Notes: generated by a model from the letters alone, not told the origin. Positions 49,401 to 61,368 are shown, counted from the stretch's first letter. The stretch is 64,000 nucleotides of DNA from Parapristionchus giblindavisi (GCA_943737045.1 CALSFV010000093.1:1-64000), one strand, 5' to 3'. Numbers and translations are program-made.

Positions 49401-52400
49401 AACGGAGATACGGTGGAGGGGGTTACAGCGTAGGCAAGTAAGGCAACGATGAAAAAGCGATGCGGATTTCGACTAATTGATTATCGCGAACTGACCATTC
49501 GGCAGTCTCAGCGGTGGCAGGCGTGCGGAAACGAGGTCGGAGATTGAATCGATTGTCGGTCTGCAAAGGTCAAAGATGAAAGTTCAAAGATTAAAGATCA
49601 AAGATCAACAAACCTCTTCGGATGACGTTTTAGTGACGAAGGCGGGCTTACTGGTCTCCTCTTCCTCTTCCTCGTCATCATCCTCTTCATCCTCGTCGCT
49701 CTTTAAAGTTCAAAGATCAAAGATCAAGAATTATGAATCAAAGATCAAATTACAAACCTCAATCTTGCGGTGCTTCTTATGGTGGTGGTGGACTTTGGGA
49801 ATTGGCTTTTCCTCCTGAATTGATATCGTAGGTCAATTATTATACAACGATCAAAGATCGACACTTTCCTGATTTTTGGCCCGGGGAAATTTGCATTAAA
49901 CTCACTATCATTCACCACTCGTCATTCCTTATTTTGTTTCTATTTCTACATTGTGCGGTCTAATGCGGAAAAGGTCTAATGCGGAGCCATTGCGGAATGC
50001 GAAGCCAAAATGAAGAATTGCTCTCTCTATTTTTGTACTCTCTCGTTCAAATCCTAATAAAATTTAATATAATTACAAATATCTATAAAAGCCGTCTTCC
50101 TCCTTCTTCGTTTCAGTCCAGCGCTCTCCCATTTGGAGGAGAGGGCGGGGAGCACGGACCCCCATTGGACTACCCTCCCTAAAATGGGATGGCAAGTTTC
50201 CCATTTTTTGGGAGAACTTATGTAAATTTCCCCGGGCCAAAAAAAACAAGAAAGTTCCCAAAGATCAAACTACGAAGGTCAAAGGTCAAACTACGAAATA
50301 CAACTCACACTTTCCTCAGGTACATCGTCTATGCTCTCGGCGCTGTTCACAACCTCAGTCTCGGGAACCTCAAGGATCATGATTATTGATATGTACGCAC
50401 TCTCTACAACTGTTGCGCCCTAAAACACAAAAATTATAACTGATAAATGAAGTGGACGGTGCCTCCACCATTTTAGTATTACGTGATGAAATATGAAAAT
50501 AATAAGAATAATAAATAAGAATAATAATATAATAAATAATGTCAGAATAGTGAAGTTTAGAAACTGAATGAACAGAAAATGCGCCTGTTTTGAAAAATCA
50601 GATAACATTTTTTTACGATTTTTTGCCTGCTCACCTCGTTCAATTTCTTCTTCTCTTCTTCCTTCCTCTTCTTTTCCTCCTCCTTTTTCTTCAGTTCATT
50701 CTTGAGCTTTTCCCGTTCTTCGCGGAGCTGCTTCTACAATATTGCAAATAAGAAAGATCAAAGATCAAGGATTAAAGATCAAAGATCAACCGTACCCTCT
50801 TCTCAGAGAACTCTAAGGCCTTTTTCTTCTCCTCCTCAACCTCCTCCTCTATTCTCTTCTTCTCCTCTTCTGCCTTCTTGATAAGAGCTTCCTAAATACA
50901 GTATATTATGCATGTTAATTAATATCTTTGTACTTTGCTGCCTCATTTTAATTTTTTTTCGACGCTAGATGGAATCCAAAACGTCTTTAAAGGTGGTGTC
51001 CCACGAATATTTTCGTGAACAAACTGTGAAGACAGAAAGGTAGCAAAAGATATTCTACAAACAGTACGCTATTTATTTTATGATGATTCCGCATATTGAT
51101 CGCTAGAAACATAAATGAACTATCAGGCCGGTGCAGGGAAGGGCGCGCTTTTTGAAAATTGAGTAAATTCGGCAATAGGTTTCGAACTTGCGTCAAACGG
51201 GTAACGAGTCTGAACGTTTGCCACTGCGCGATGGGGCATATGGGTGGTTGTGCTAACTTTTCGCATATCACTTTGCATTCCCACAAGAGGGGTGTAGTGA
51301 TTTACATGAACATTCGTGGGCCACCATCTTTAAATTCGCAATCTTCGCTTTTAATTAAAATTCTAACCTCTTCTTCCTTCTTCTTCTTTTTCTCTTCCTC
51401 TTCCTTCTTCTTTTTCTCTTCCTCTTCCTTCTTGTTCTTCACTTCCTCTTCTTTCTTCTTCCTTTCCTCCTCGGCTTTTCTTGCCTCTTCTTCCTTCTCC
51501 TTCTCTACTTTCTTATTGTCTCCACCATCTAGTGTCTGCAATCAGTCCATATTTTCTTTAACTTGGTCACTTGAGGATAGCTACATTCACAGCGTTCTCA
51601 TCACTTTCAAAGCAAGAACGACCGCTCAACATACAAACTCTCTCGAATACAATGGTCTCTTCTTTGTCTTGCTTTCGAAGAAAAATGGCTTGGACCAGAA
51701 TACTGTGCATTAACTGAGTGAAAAATAATCATGCCATAAAGATCTCAAAGTTTTCCACTCTTTTTTCTCCTTTCCGGGCAATTATAATGTAACGAATTAA
51801 TGGCTACAGTAAACCATTTACCGTATCTCCGCCGTCGACAATTTGCTTAGCGTTCGATCTGTCCACACCTCCATCGAGGACAGTTGGAGCGGGAGTGGTC
51901 TGGAAACTCAGTCAATCAATCTGTTGATAAATTTTTTTATTTGTGTTTATCCTTCAGAGTGTACACACAGACAAAATAGGTGTAACCCACATAAGACGTG
52001 ATATATTTAACACTTTTAAGAGCTATTTTAACACCCAAAAAAGTGTTAAATATAACACTTCACAGATCTTATGTGCTGTGGGTTACACGTTTTCTCTGTG
52101 TGTACATCTTATATTAAGATATTTTTTAAATAATTAGTTATGACTTTAAATTATTGAGTTTTTTTATTTCTTACAATTTATAATTGACCATGACGAAAAG
52201 AACGTCATTTACAAATTCATCCAAACAGTTTGGTTAAGTTTCAAGATCATCTTAAATTTCAAACAAGGCGAAACATTTTGGTTTCTTTTCCGTCTTCTAA
52301 TCAAAAAAATATGTAATAAATATATCATAAACGAATCATTATTGTAATAATAGTCATAAGACACAAAAAATGAGGCGAGATAGTTTTTTTTTAAACGAGG

Positions 52401-55394
52401 AAAGTTTTCTCTGCTTTTTTCTGTTATTTTTTGTAGCTGAGCAGTGCAAAAAGCGACTAAATAAGAAGAATAGATTAACCAACCTTTTGAACCGGACCCG
52501 TCACCTTGATGTCTTCTCTGTACAATTCAAGGATCTTCTCTGTCAAGTCGATATGCTTCTTCGGTGCGGTTACGTTCTTCTTGTGTCCGACGATCTTACC
52601 CTTCACCTAAATAATCGACATATCGTTTCATGATAAGTACAAAAAATATTAAACCCAAGCAAAGTTGCAACTCCTTGCTACGCGCCAGTGAGCATGATTA
52701 TGTTGCAGAGTATCAGATTAGTTTAAAACATCCTTTTAGGATGAATTTAAGAAGCGATAATGTACATTAATGCTCACCTCATCCTGTGATGCAGCATGCT
52801 CCGGGGCTACAGTACCCTCTTCCTTCACGGTTACGGTTGTCACCGTACCAGCGACTTTTGTGGTCTCCTTCTGTTTGGTTGTTGTTGATAAGGTTGTTGG
52901 TTCGGTAACCTTGACAGTTGTAGTAGGAGCTTGAGTTGTTGTAGTGCGGGGTACTGTTGTCGGAGCGATAGTAGTCGTAGTTGTAGTAGGGGCTACAGTA
53001 GTAGTTGTAGGAGCTACGGTCGTTGTGGGAGCTTGGGTGGTAGTAGTTGTGGTTGTGGGTACGGTAGTCGTCGTGGTGGGAGCTTGGGTGGTAGTAGATG
53101 TGGTAGTGGGTACGGTAGTCGTTGTGGTAGGAGCTTGGGTGGTAGTAGTTGTGGTTGTGGGTATGGTAGTCGTCGTGGTGGGAGCTTGGGTGGTCGTTGT
53201 TGTAGTTGTGGGTACGGTAGTTGTCGTCGTAGGAGCCTGGGTGGTCGTAGTTGTGGTAGTGGGTACGGTAGTCGTCGTGGTGGGAGCTTGGGTGGTAGTA
53301 GATGTGGTAGTGGGTACGGTAGTCGTTGTGGTAGGAGCTTGGGTGGTAGTAGTTGTGGTAGTGGGTACGGTAGTCGTTGTGGTAGGAGCTTGGGTGGTAG
53401 TAGTTGTGGTAGTGGGTACGGTAGTCGTCGTGGTGGGAGCTTGGGTGGTAGTAGATGTGGTAGTGGGTACGGTAGTCGTTGTGGTAGGAGCTTGGGTGGT
53501 AGTAGTTGTGGTAGTGGGTACGGTAGTCGTTGTGGTAGGAGCTTGGGTGGTCGTTGTTGTGGTAGTGGGTACGGTAGTCGTCGTGGTGGGAGCTTGGGTG
53601 GTCGTTGTTGTAGTTGTGGGTACGGTAGTTGTCGTCGTAGGAGCCTGGGTGGTCGTAGTTGTGGTTGTGGGTACGGTAGTCGTCGTGGTAGGAGCTACCG
53701 TAGTCTTGGCAGTGGTGGTGGTTGGCACGGTTGTTCTCTCGCGAGCAGCCGCAATCTCCGCCTTCAGTTTCCGCAAGTCAGCTATGCGTCTCCTCAAAAT
53801 GTCCGCTCTCGCTGCGTTGGTCATCGTAGTCGGTGCAGCTACGGTAGTCGGTGGTACGGTAATCTTGGCCGGAATCGGGGTTACGGTAGCCGTCACCATG
53901 GCGGCCTTCTGCTGCTTGAGCTCTTCGAGCTTCGATTTGAGCTTCTCAACTAGTCGCTTCCACTTATCAGGCATTCCGTGCATTTCCTCCTCGGTGACGT
54001 CATCGTCGTCATGACTGCGTCCCGCGGTGACTTTCGGAGATACGGTAGCCCTATCGATCGACGCTACCGTAGTCCGCTCAGCGATCTTGAACGTCTCCAG
54101 GTCGCCTTGTACTACGACTTTGGCTGGATGAGGAATATGGTCGTCCTTTAACGCTACCGGTAGTGATGGTAGATCATGCTGAAGAGCTGTGGAGATCGTC
54201 GACGACAAAATCGCGGCCGTGGTCGTGGTAGGAACGGTTACGGTAGTCGAAGGTACGGTAGTTGTCGGTACGGTAGTGGTGGGAGCATCCTCGGCCGGAG
54301 ATGTCAGCGGGGATTTGCCTAAGGATGCAGCGTTGGCTTGAACTGCTTTGAAGAGAGCCGCAGCGGAGCCTCCGATGGATTCTTCCTTCTCGATTATCTG
54401 AAATGCAATCATTAATTTTTAGTAACGCATTTATATTGGAGCCTCATAGGATCGTGAATACGAAGCCCAATCACATTTTAGACCATAAAAAGCTGACTTG
54501 GCCATGAAAACATAGGTATTGTTATCGGAAATGTTCATTTTTTAAACTCTTGCAAATGTATTAATAGAATTGGGTGTTAGTAAATCAAAAGTTGTTTCAT
54601 TTTGCGAAAGATAGGACTTATTCAGTCTCGTTTCAATACCAGTATTCATTGATGCATGCATTAATTAACATATAAATTTTTAATAATAAATATTGTAAAC
54701 CTCAGATTCGGGGTGCTTCATGCGCTTCTGGAGCCACTCATGAGCGATAGTGTCGGGTACGCATTTGCAGTCGCACGAACATGTGTTAGCCTTGATACGC
54801 TTTACGATCTCGAAATCTGCAGAATAGAACATATCAATTTTTAACTGAACATAGCAAAGCATTTGATTCAGATTGTATTAGATTGCACATTGAAGTCTAC
54901 TAGATGTCATATTTTATAATAATTCAATCAGTTCGCATTGTGCCTTTTTGCCAACTCGAATTTTATCATAATCATCAATATATGATTATGATAAAATTTG
55001 TCGTTACTAATATGTAATAAAAATAATTCGAAATATCGAGCATAAATAATCAATATTGTTGAAAAATTATTCTGCCATCCGTAATATATCGTACGGCTCT
55101 CTCAGCTCTCTCAACACATAGCTAAACCACATAATGCCTACGACAATTTTGCCAACACAGATCAAATTCATAAGAATATGTTTCAGATAAAACATGAAAG
55201 ATCGAACGGGTAGATTGGATTGATGTCTCGGAGTAGAGTATATATAAATATACTATTATATATATATAAATATACTATTTACCCTTAGTTCCGTCAAAGT
55301 TGACGGTCTTCCTTGTGAGCGCGGCAGCATCAGCGTGTACTATCGTAGATAGGAGGGCGACCAACCCCAAGGGCACCACCAGCCCTACTCGCAT
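43424..55394 (-). CDS. large secreted mucin-like, coiled-coil protein
   Basis: Twenty-eight exons, from ATG at 55394 to TAA at 43424, join without phase conflict into 1,457 residues. Key exons: 55283-55394, 54701-54816, 52778-54397, 51368-51535, 48945-49195, 47856-48010, 45733-45808, 44330-44438, 43575-43697, 43424-43499. A signal peptide ends near residue 21. CSCDCKC lies at 50-56. Residues 77-616 include thirteen 17-residue units [17 protein letters not shown], a densely O-glycosylatable mucin array. Residues 684-804 are KEKE coiled coil, then HHHHKK and a D/E run, Gly/Ser-rich 912-994, a second coiled coil ~1240-1342, and a C-terminal domain with four Cys ([16 protein letters not shown]). 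Not recognised as a named family; probably apical matrix or cuticle. It could conceivably be two genes, but phases run through. Confidence 0.78.
45845..45916 (+). tRNA. tRNA-Ala(AGC), copy 1
   Basis: 72 bases with a 7-bp acceptor stem GGGGGCA/TGCCTCC (one G-T pair), anticodon loop TTAGCAT with AGC, T-stem TGGGG/CCCCA. The following CTTTTG gives a Pol III stop. First of the tandem array; its 3' spacer differs slightly from later ones. Antisense within an intron of the mucin-like gene. Confidence 0.96.
45993..46064 (+). tRNA. tRNA-Ala(AGC), copy 2
   Basis: Identical to copy 1 and exactly 148 bases downstream. CTTTTG follows. Confidence 0.96.
46141..46212 (+). tRNA. tRNA-Ala(AGC), copy 3
   Basis: Identical to copy 1, same 148-base spacing. 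The spacer after it has ACATGCG where the others have ACCTGCG. Confidence 0.96.
46289..46360 (+). tRNA. tRNA-Ala(AGC), copy 4
   Basis: Identical to copy 1, same 148-base spacing and terminator. Confidence 0.96.
46437..46508 (+). tRNA. tRNA-Ala(AGC), copy 5, T-stem variant
   Basis: One change from the others: A instead of G at 46486, so the T-stem TGAGG/CCCCA has an A-C mismatch and the B-box flank is altered. Possibly less active. Confidence 0.92.
46585..46656 (+). tRNA. tRNA-Ala(AGC), copy 6
   Basis: Identical to copy 1, same 148-base spacing and terminator. Confidence 0.96.
46733..46804 (+). tRNA. tRNA-Ala(AGC), copy 7
   Basis: Identical to copy 1. Last intact member of the array. Confidence 0.96.
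46881..46923 (+). pseudogene. truncated tRNA-Ala, copy 8
   Basis: Keeps GGGGGCATAGCTCAGTGG and the 3' TTCAATTCCCCATGCCTCCA but lacks 29 internal bases covering the anticodon arm and half the T-stem. Cannot form a tRNA. It abuts a foldback element. Confidence 0.93.
46937..47849. mobile_element. foldback element beside the tRNA array
   Basis: Ends GATATGACACGTGTGAGAAA and complement. The arms share CGACATTTGGGAAAAATGTG near the middle and are otherwise diverged. A smaller palindrome sits in the centre. The right end lies immediately beside an exon of the mucin-like gene (acceptor side of 47856). Confidence 0.7.
47274..47521. mobile_element. GC-rich palindrome nested in the foldback
   Basis: Ends CTCCGGTATTTTT and AAAAATACCGGAG; the interior repeats CGTGGTGTACGCCGTGGAGT-like and GTGCCCCGCG motifs in both orientations. 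GC content is much higher than its host, so it likely inserted later. Confidence 0.7.
48070..48152. mobile_element. MITE family A, intron copy
   Basis: Left end ATACCCAAAGCTATTATTAT, right end TGTAATTAGTTCGGGGTGTG. Inside an intron of the mucin-like gene. Confidence 0.6.
49366..49445. repeat. 80 bp palindrome in an intron
   Basis: TGCCTTACGTGAATACGCCG pairs with the complement ending AGTAAGGCA, with CACCGTAAC/GTTACAGCG inside. Intron of the mucin-like gene. Confidence 0.65.
49876..50250 (-). mobile_element. complete copy of the GGCCCGGGG foldback
   Basis: Both ends present: TTTTTGGCCCGGGGAAATTT and complement. Inverted relative of the partial copy in LITAF intron 3 (6115-6360). Inside a mucin-like gene intron. 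Confidence 0.8.
50980..51333. mobile_element. MITE with TTTAAAGGTGGTG ends
   Basis: Left TTTAAAGGTGGTGTCCCACG, right end the complement of TTTAAAGATGGTGGCCCACG. Related GGTGGAGTTCCGCGAATATT sequence at 15361 is a decayed relative. Sits in an intron directly before the KEKE exon. Confidence 0.7.
51957..52107. mobile_element. 151 bp palindromic MITE
   Basis: Ends GTACACACAGA with inner arms GGTGTAACCCACATAAGA and AACACTTT repeats, folding over nearly its whole length. Intron of the mucin-like gene. Confidence 0.75.
53029..53697 (-). repeat. 51 bp tandem coding repeat (Thr array)
   Basis: Thirteen units of 51 bases encode [17 protein letters not shown], with a few Thr-to-Ser or Val-to-Ile variants. 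Synonymous codon differences between units show some age, while the blocks of identical variants suggest recent internal duplication. The opposite strand is open for 340 codons as a side effect. Confidence 0.95.
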
Positions 55395-58300
55395 TGATAC
55401 TCTGAAGAACAAAGTTACATTTGGTTTTTTGAAAGGTGAAAGATCAAAGATCAGTGATCTAAGGAGGATCGAAGATCAAGAATTATACAACGGGCGGAAG
55501 ATCAAAGATCAATCACGATACAAAAAAAGAACAGAGGACATAATGCAAAAATCAAAGATCAAAGAGATGCTAAACAATGTAGAAGATCGATTGGCAGGTA
55601 GATGTTAATAAACTTTTTCAAGTGATATATGATGAGTCGAATATTTTTTCAAAACAATCCATACAATTTCAGTACAAGAAAGAGTAAGAGTTGGTGTGAT
55701 CATGCAAATATTGGAGTGAGCAGTACAATACGCCAACAATAGTGTAAACTGTATGTAGAAGTGACCATCACTTGAGACCACCTCTCTCCTTCAGGCGTAA
55801 AGTGAAGTGAGGGTGCAAATATGACGTAAGAGGGATAAGGAGAGGGAGAGAGAGACAGGGGGAGGAAGAGAGGGAAGGAGTGAGAGGTAGCATGGGAGAG
55901 GTAAAGAAAAGGTAGAAAATGCATGAACCGCTAAAAGGGGATCGCGATTCCAATTCTAATGGGAGAATCATGATTGAACTGAGATAAGCCTAACCTCTCC
56001 CTCTCTCCCTCTCTCCCTCTCTCCCTCTCTCCCTCTCCCTCTCCCTCTCCCTCTCCCTCTCCCTCTCTCCCTCTCTCCCTCTCTATCCCCTCTTCAAAGA
56101 GAAAAGAGGTCAATCGTCTAATACTTGGATGTACTCCTACAGGAGTAATTGATGTGAATGTAATGGTATACCGTAGCGGAATTAGCCTATCACTATGGGG
56201 AGAGGGGGGAGTAGGAGGAGGAGGCCAAATAGGGAGGAAGGGGAGATAGTACGTAGTGGTCTGTTTGAGAGAGAGACATGGAAAGGTTGAAAATTTATGA
56301 AAAAACTGTATCACCGAGAATATAATATTTATCAGAAAATGGAAAAGCAAACCTCGTGCAACCAAGCTGACCACCAAACCAGCTGATAAAGTTGTTTAGA
56401 CTCACACCAAAAGCTAAGTTTACTCTACGCATTCACAATACTCTCTCGTAGACTAACGAAACGAGATAGTGTGGCCAGAGCGGAGAGTTTCAAATTAGCT
56501 TGAAGTATCACTTTAAATGTAAATTCAGTGTAAGAATACTTCTATAAATTGGATGAACGCTGTCGACAACGTCATAGACAGAGAAATAGATCGTTGTAAA
56601 GATATAAACAGTACAGAATATAAACTCAAATACATAAGGTTAACAGTGCTGACAAAGTGCAAAAGGGCTATCGTAAACTGAGCGAAGACAGCGGATTAGA
56701 AGAACAAAATGACAGTTGGGGTCAATTTCTCTTTCGTTTTTCATCCTTTCTCCCTCTCCTTATTCCTCTTTATCTTCCTCTCGCCTACTTTAGGCGCAGA
56801 TGCGCAAGTTAGCCTTTTATTAGGTGAGTGGGGAGAGCGGGAGAGAGGGATAGGGAGAGGAGAGGGAGAGGGAGAGGGAGAGGGAGAGGGAGAGGGAGAG
56901 GGAGATGAGATAGATGAATTCCTTAAATGTACCCCTATTCTGCTTATCTCCCAGTAGGTCAAAGGTGTTATAGACAAAAGGTTTATAGATATACCAGGGG
57001 CTTAAAAATGTATAAGCTAAGTCGACCGCACTTAAGGAAGTTAGACTCTGTCAAGCCTTACTTAGTGCCTTAGCGTGGCCTTAATTACTTAGGCTAACAG
57101 CCTTACTTGTCAGTCAAGGCCGACGCTAATTACTGCATTAGACGAGCGCGCGATAAATCAAAAGAGGAGGAGTGGGATGAGAGAGATCATAATGCGAATC
57201 ATTCAAATTTTCTACAGGAACAGCAACCGCGACCTACGGTCCGAGAAAACATTGAGGAAGGATGAATAGAAAAGTATAAAGCAAGAGATATATACGATGA
57301 AAAGATCGAGAAAAGAGGTAGAAGCAATGAGGGTGATAAATTATGGGTTACTACTAAAATAACTATCCCAAATACCAGAGGGCAGTTTCGTAAAAAATTT
57401 CAAAATAGCCGACGTCAAGAACGACAAATGCTATACTTCTTTTGTTGTATTGACTAAAAACAATTCCCTAACTATTGTACACCAAGGTGAATTATGTAAG
57501 TGAGAAAAAAAATTGAATTAACATACCTATGATTGTGAATAATTTCAAAGGAATACCCTAGGTAAGGATATGATTGTGAGGGCGGAGAGGAAGGGGTCCA
57601 ATCGAGCTAGCCTATCTTGACCCTATCTCTCTCCGAACCGTGTTCAACAGCAAAAAAGCATAACCATGGGTGCGAACTCTGGGAATAAGGCCAATATAAG
57701 CAGACAGACGATGATGAATGATGAAGATAGTGCGAGAATTGGAGCGGAAGACGGACCGAAAGTGAGCAAGCGACGGAATATTCTTTTAATATTTTATTAT
57801 TATTATTTATTAGTATTATTATAAATATCGTAAACATTATTGAAATTCCAACAAGCGAGAATGGAACACAAATTTGGGTGAATGTTTTCTATTTACTGGA
57901 TGTCTATCGGGCACTTCTTGGGGCCCAGCCCGCGCTGGATTGAGCGAAATCATCGATGCAAGGTGATGCGCGAGTTTAAATAAGTTTCATGACTAGTTGA
58001 AGTTCGCGAGATATTCACTTTATCTTTGATCTTGAATATGTATCGCCTATATAACAATATTATCAAACTTCTCTTTCCAAACAAACAGGATAACATAGTA
58101 CGGGCGTTTTTGGAAGGTTGCGAGCTTCTTCAGGAAATGCCAGCACCGTTTGTAAGTAAAGAGAAGACAAGAAAAAGAGACATGAGAGCGAGTGCAAAAC
58201 GAGGAAAGAATTCTCCTTCAACAAGAACTACTGATAGTGAGTAAAGAATGGTGACTGGTAAGAGGAATAGGAATAGGTAATCTTGAAATTTATCTGACGT

Positions 58301-60079
58301 GACGTCACAAGCGTAAGTGCAGGCCTTTTTCAAAAATCCTATCATTAGTGACATCAGGTTTGCCACACAGGTTTGCCTCTCCTCGTTTTGCACACTGTAT
58401 GGAAACGGCCCAGGAAGAATTAGAAAAAAAGTCCAATTTAGTAAACGAAAATGTCACTAGAAAATATGTTACCAAAAGAAATGACCTTTTCGCGCTCTGT
58501 CACCAAAGCTTCCGGAGCGCTACAAGAGGTAAAACTGTTAATGGTCAGAGACGGCATACGATGGGGTTGAATAAATGAGAGAATGAAGCAAATGGGATCT
58601 AATAACTGATTTGGGAAGAGGTGAAAGTATCTGGGTTGGATTTCGTTCACCTCTACATCTACCTTTACCTCTCTCCCTCTCTCCCTCTCCCTCTCCCTCT
58701 CTCTCTCTTTCTCGAGCTTCGAGGATATGAGATAGGCTACTGTCACAGAGAGAGGGGGAGAGAGAAATAGAATAGGGAGAAAATAAATGTAGAGGTAGAG
58801 AGAGGGAGGGCTAAAGAGAAGGAGAGGGAGAGGGAGAAATAACGAAATGAGTGAAATGATTAAGTAACCTTGAAAGGGTATCTCGGCTTCATTGCTGACC
58901 TATTGACACCGTAAGAGATCCACGATTGAGTGATAGGATAACACGAAGTCGCGCACTTTTCCGAAGAAACTAATCAAATAGCATTAATCCTGTAGTAGGT
59001 TTCGGATGGAAAGTGCGCGTCAAGCGCGGCTCAAAGACAGAACGCAAATAACAGTAAGTAGCGTTGTCAGAATTCCAAGTAAATCGCCGAAATCTCTCTC
59101 AGACTTGATAAAGTTGATAGAAGAACATCGTACCTGATAGCATCGCTAACTCGCTACAAGCCAGGGAAATATGAAAAAGGTGAGAAATCATGGGAAAAGA
59201 GAGAGAGAGAGAGTCAGAACGAGGCAATTCTTGGCACTGTGTTAAAATCCCGTTACTCATTTACTACTACTACATGCATGTACGCAACAGATCGCATGTG
59301 TGATGTCCACCTTGACCCCCATATCTGAGAGGGGAAGAGGAAGGGATGGAGAAGGGACTGAAGGGAACACAGTGAACTGTAAATGGAAATGAGCAGAAAG
59401 AGATTGGAAGGAGGATGGAGATAGGAGGTTAAGGATGCGGGAAAGTAACTTTTATCCTTCTAATACTTTACAATAGGAACGTTCGGTATAAATTTCTACA
59501 AGGAACGATTCTTATGCAAACTATTAGTGGAGAATGAGGTTGAGAGAGTTCGGGAGAAGGAGGGAAGAAGTAGAGGCAGAGGGAGAGGGGGATAGAATGG
59601 ATAAATAATATAATACATGATCACGAATAGAAAAGGTTGTAAAAACAGCCATTGTCCGCAATGTGGAGTTTCCATGTACAAATACGTTAGATCCGAAGAT
59701 TGTTCAGATTACTGTATTAAAAGATTTAAAATGCAATTGGAGATCCGTCAAAATGACCCTATATTCATCCTCTACAGTACCTGTATCCGCATCGAATCTA
59801 AATTGTACAGTCGTCTCTTCTCATGGATTCTCGTGATGACCTCAAGATGGACCGGATCAACACTTGATACGTGTCAACTTGACACTGTCAAGGTAGAAAG
59901 TTTTTGCCAAAATTATGAACGTTTTCAACATTTTGAGAAAGTTTGCAGTACGGAATCGAATAAAAAATATATGTTGGTTTTCGGGAACTACTTAACAATA
60001 TAATAGACGATCAGAGCTCGCGTTCAATCAAAAATCAAAATATACACGCTGCCGTTCGCCTCTAATTTCTCAGTTAGAC
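55395..60079. other. gene-poor interval rich in CT/GA tracts
   Basis: No convincing gene. Contents: GATCAAAGATC repeats just upstream of the mucin-like gene (55440-55570), a CCCTCT array (55990-56085), a GGGAGA array (56843-56905), CT/GA tracts near 58665 and 58750, and a family A MITE. An exon-like stretch at 58088-58151 (acceptor ACAG, donor gtaagt) and a 128-codon open frame at 59617-60003 have no supporting partners. Confidence 0.45.
56396..56514. mobile_element. MITE family A copy
   Basis: Left end CACACCAAAAGCTAAGTTTA, right end TCAAATTAGCTTGAAGTATC, with CACAATACTCTCTCGTAG and GAGATAGTGTGGCCAGAG inside. Confidence 0.75.
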
Positions 60080-60172
60080 GGTGTTACATTTTTCAAAACG
60101 TGCGCACGCCGTAACGACTGAGACGTTACGGCGGAGGTTACGGCGTGCGCACGTTTTGAAAAATGTAACACC
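60080..60172. repeat. 93 bp near-perfect palindrome
   Basis: GGTGTTACATTTTTCAAAAC and GTGCGCACGCCGTAAC on the left, exact complement on the right, with a ~20-base centre that also contains CCGTAAC-like sequence. Probably a MITE. Confidence 0.85.
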
Positions 60173-60499
60173 ACCTTACATTATCAATATGAAGGCATCG
60201 ACATCAACAATGTAACGTTTGTATTATTCTCCGCTTTAAAAAATTATTATTATTGCTATTACTATTATTATTATTTCTTACAGGGTCAAATAAATATTTT
60301 CTTGAAATCCTGCTGATATTGTTAGATCTTCCGCGAAGTGAATTACAGGGGTATTAGGTTTGTTTCTTTGCAGCAATCGTACTAGTCCAAGGAACTGTGA
60401 TGGCATATGTAGGAACTATGTGAAACACGAAACCAATATGTAAATTCTGATTGAAATGGAAAAATTCTAATTATAAAACAAAAATTAGCAAAAATACTT

Positions 60500-60573
60500 T
60501 GCCGCCAGCAGGGGTCGAACCTGCGACCTTGGGCTTATTAGACCCACGCTCTAACCGACTGAGCTATGGCGGC
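60500..60573 (-). tRNA. tRNA-Ile(AAT)
   Basis: 74 bases. Acceptor stem GCCGCCA/TGGCGGC, D-arm TAGCTCAGTCGGTTAGAGC, anticodon loop CTAATAA (AAT), T-arm with GGTTCGA. A TTTTT run follows on the minus strand. Confidence 0.96.
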
Positions 60574-60882
60574 TGTTGACCTCCACTATCTCGAGTATAA
60601 TCATGAGTTAACAAGATGTCTTCTTCCTCAAAGTTAAAGTAGGACACATTATCTCAATTTTAATTTGTATGGTGCGTGCAAACATGGCATAGCCTAAATG
60701 AAGTACAAATTTTTAAAATTCACGAAATAAATCAATTAGATTTAATGATGAATCAAAGATTAGCTTGAAACAAATTTTGCATTTCATTCGTGAGAAATTT
60801 TGAACTAGAAGTTATTTGCGACTATTACAATATTATTGAAAATGAATGAGATTACCAACGCTGAATAAAAATACAAAAGGAT

Positions 60883-60954
60883 TGCCACCTGCAGGAATCG
60901 AACCTGCGACCTTCGCTTTACGAGAGCGACGCTCTGCCTCTAAGCCAAGGTGGC
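60883..60954 (-). tRNA. tRNA-Thr(CGT), copy 1
   Basis: 72 bases, acceptor GCCACCT/AGGTGGC perfect, anticodon loop CTCGTAA (CGT), B box GGTTCGATTCC. CTTTTG and TTTTT follow on the minus strand. Confidence 0.95.
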
Positions 60955-61296
60955 ACACATCAGCAGTATCTATCATCTGTGAAAACAATAACGAAGCGAT
61001 ATTTATTTGAACAGTAGTCATCAAAAATGACGAGTGGAACGCCAAAAATTCGAACATGGAGAAGACAATATAATGCAACTGTCGGCATAATAATAGTTTG
61101 TTAATCTATATAACTTGTAGATCGCATATTTAACTAGCATTGTTCACAAGCGTAATGGGATGAATCTTTTCAAAACGATGAGACGAGCTTTTTGTCGTTC
61201 CTTTCGTCACTTTCATGACTACTGATCAAATATATATATATATATATATATCGCTTCGATATTATTTTCGCAGATGGATATATACGCCCCATAAGT

Positions 61297-61368
61297 GCCA
61301 CGTTGGCTTAGAGGCAGAGCGTCGCTCTCGTAAAGCGAAGGTCGCAGGTTCGATTCCTGCAGGTGGCA
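61297..61368 (+). tRNA. tRNA-Thr(CGT), copy 2, acceptor-stem mismatch
   Basis: Inverted duplicate of 60883-60954, identical except base 6 of the acceptor stem is G (GCCACGT), giving a G-G mismatch. The promoter boxes and terminator are intact. Flanks on both sides also match copy 1, so a ~150-base block was duplicated. Confidence 0.9.

Noticed and set aside
51159..51713. 184-codon plus-strand Ser/Phe-rich frame
   Set aside because: Antisense of the KEKE coiled-coil exon plus a MITE. No independent splice or start support.
52931..54014. Two plus-strand frames of over 340 codons (Gly/Arg/Ser-rich and Val-rich)
   Set aside because: They are the antisense of the Thr-repeat exon. The minus strand carries the signal peptide, phase-matched introns and the rest of the protein.
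58026..58578. Exon-like stretch (58088-58151) and a following Lys/Glu-rich frame
   Set aside because: One good acceptor and donor pair exists, but no phase-compatible neighbouring exon or known domain was found.
59617..60003. 128-codon single-exon frame with four Cys in its first third
   Set aside because: No recognisable zinc-binding spacing, no family resemblance, and a chance open frame of this size is plausible in a window this long.
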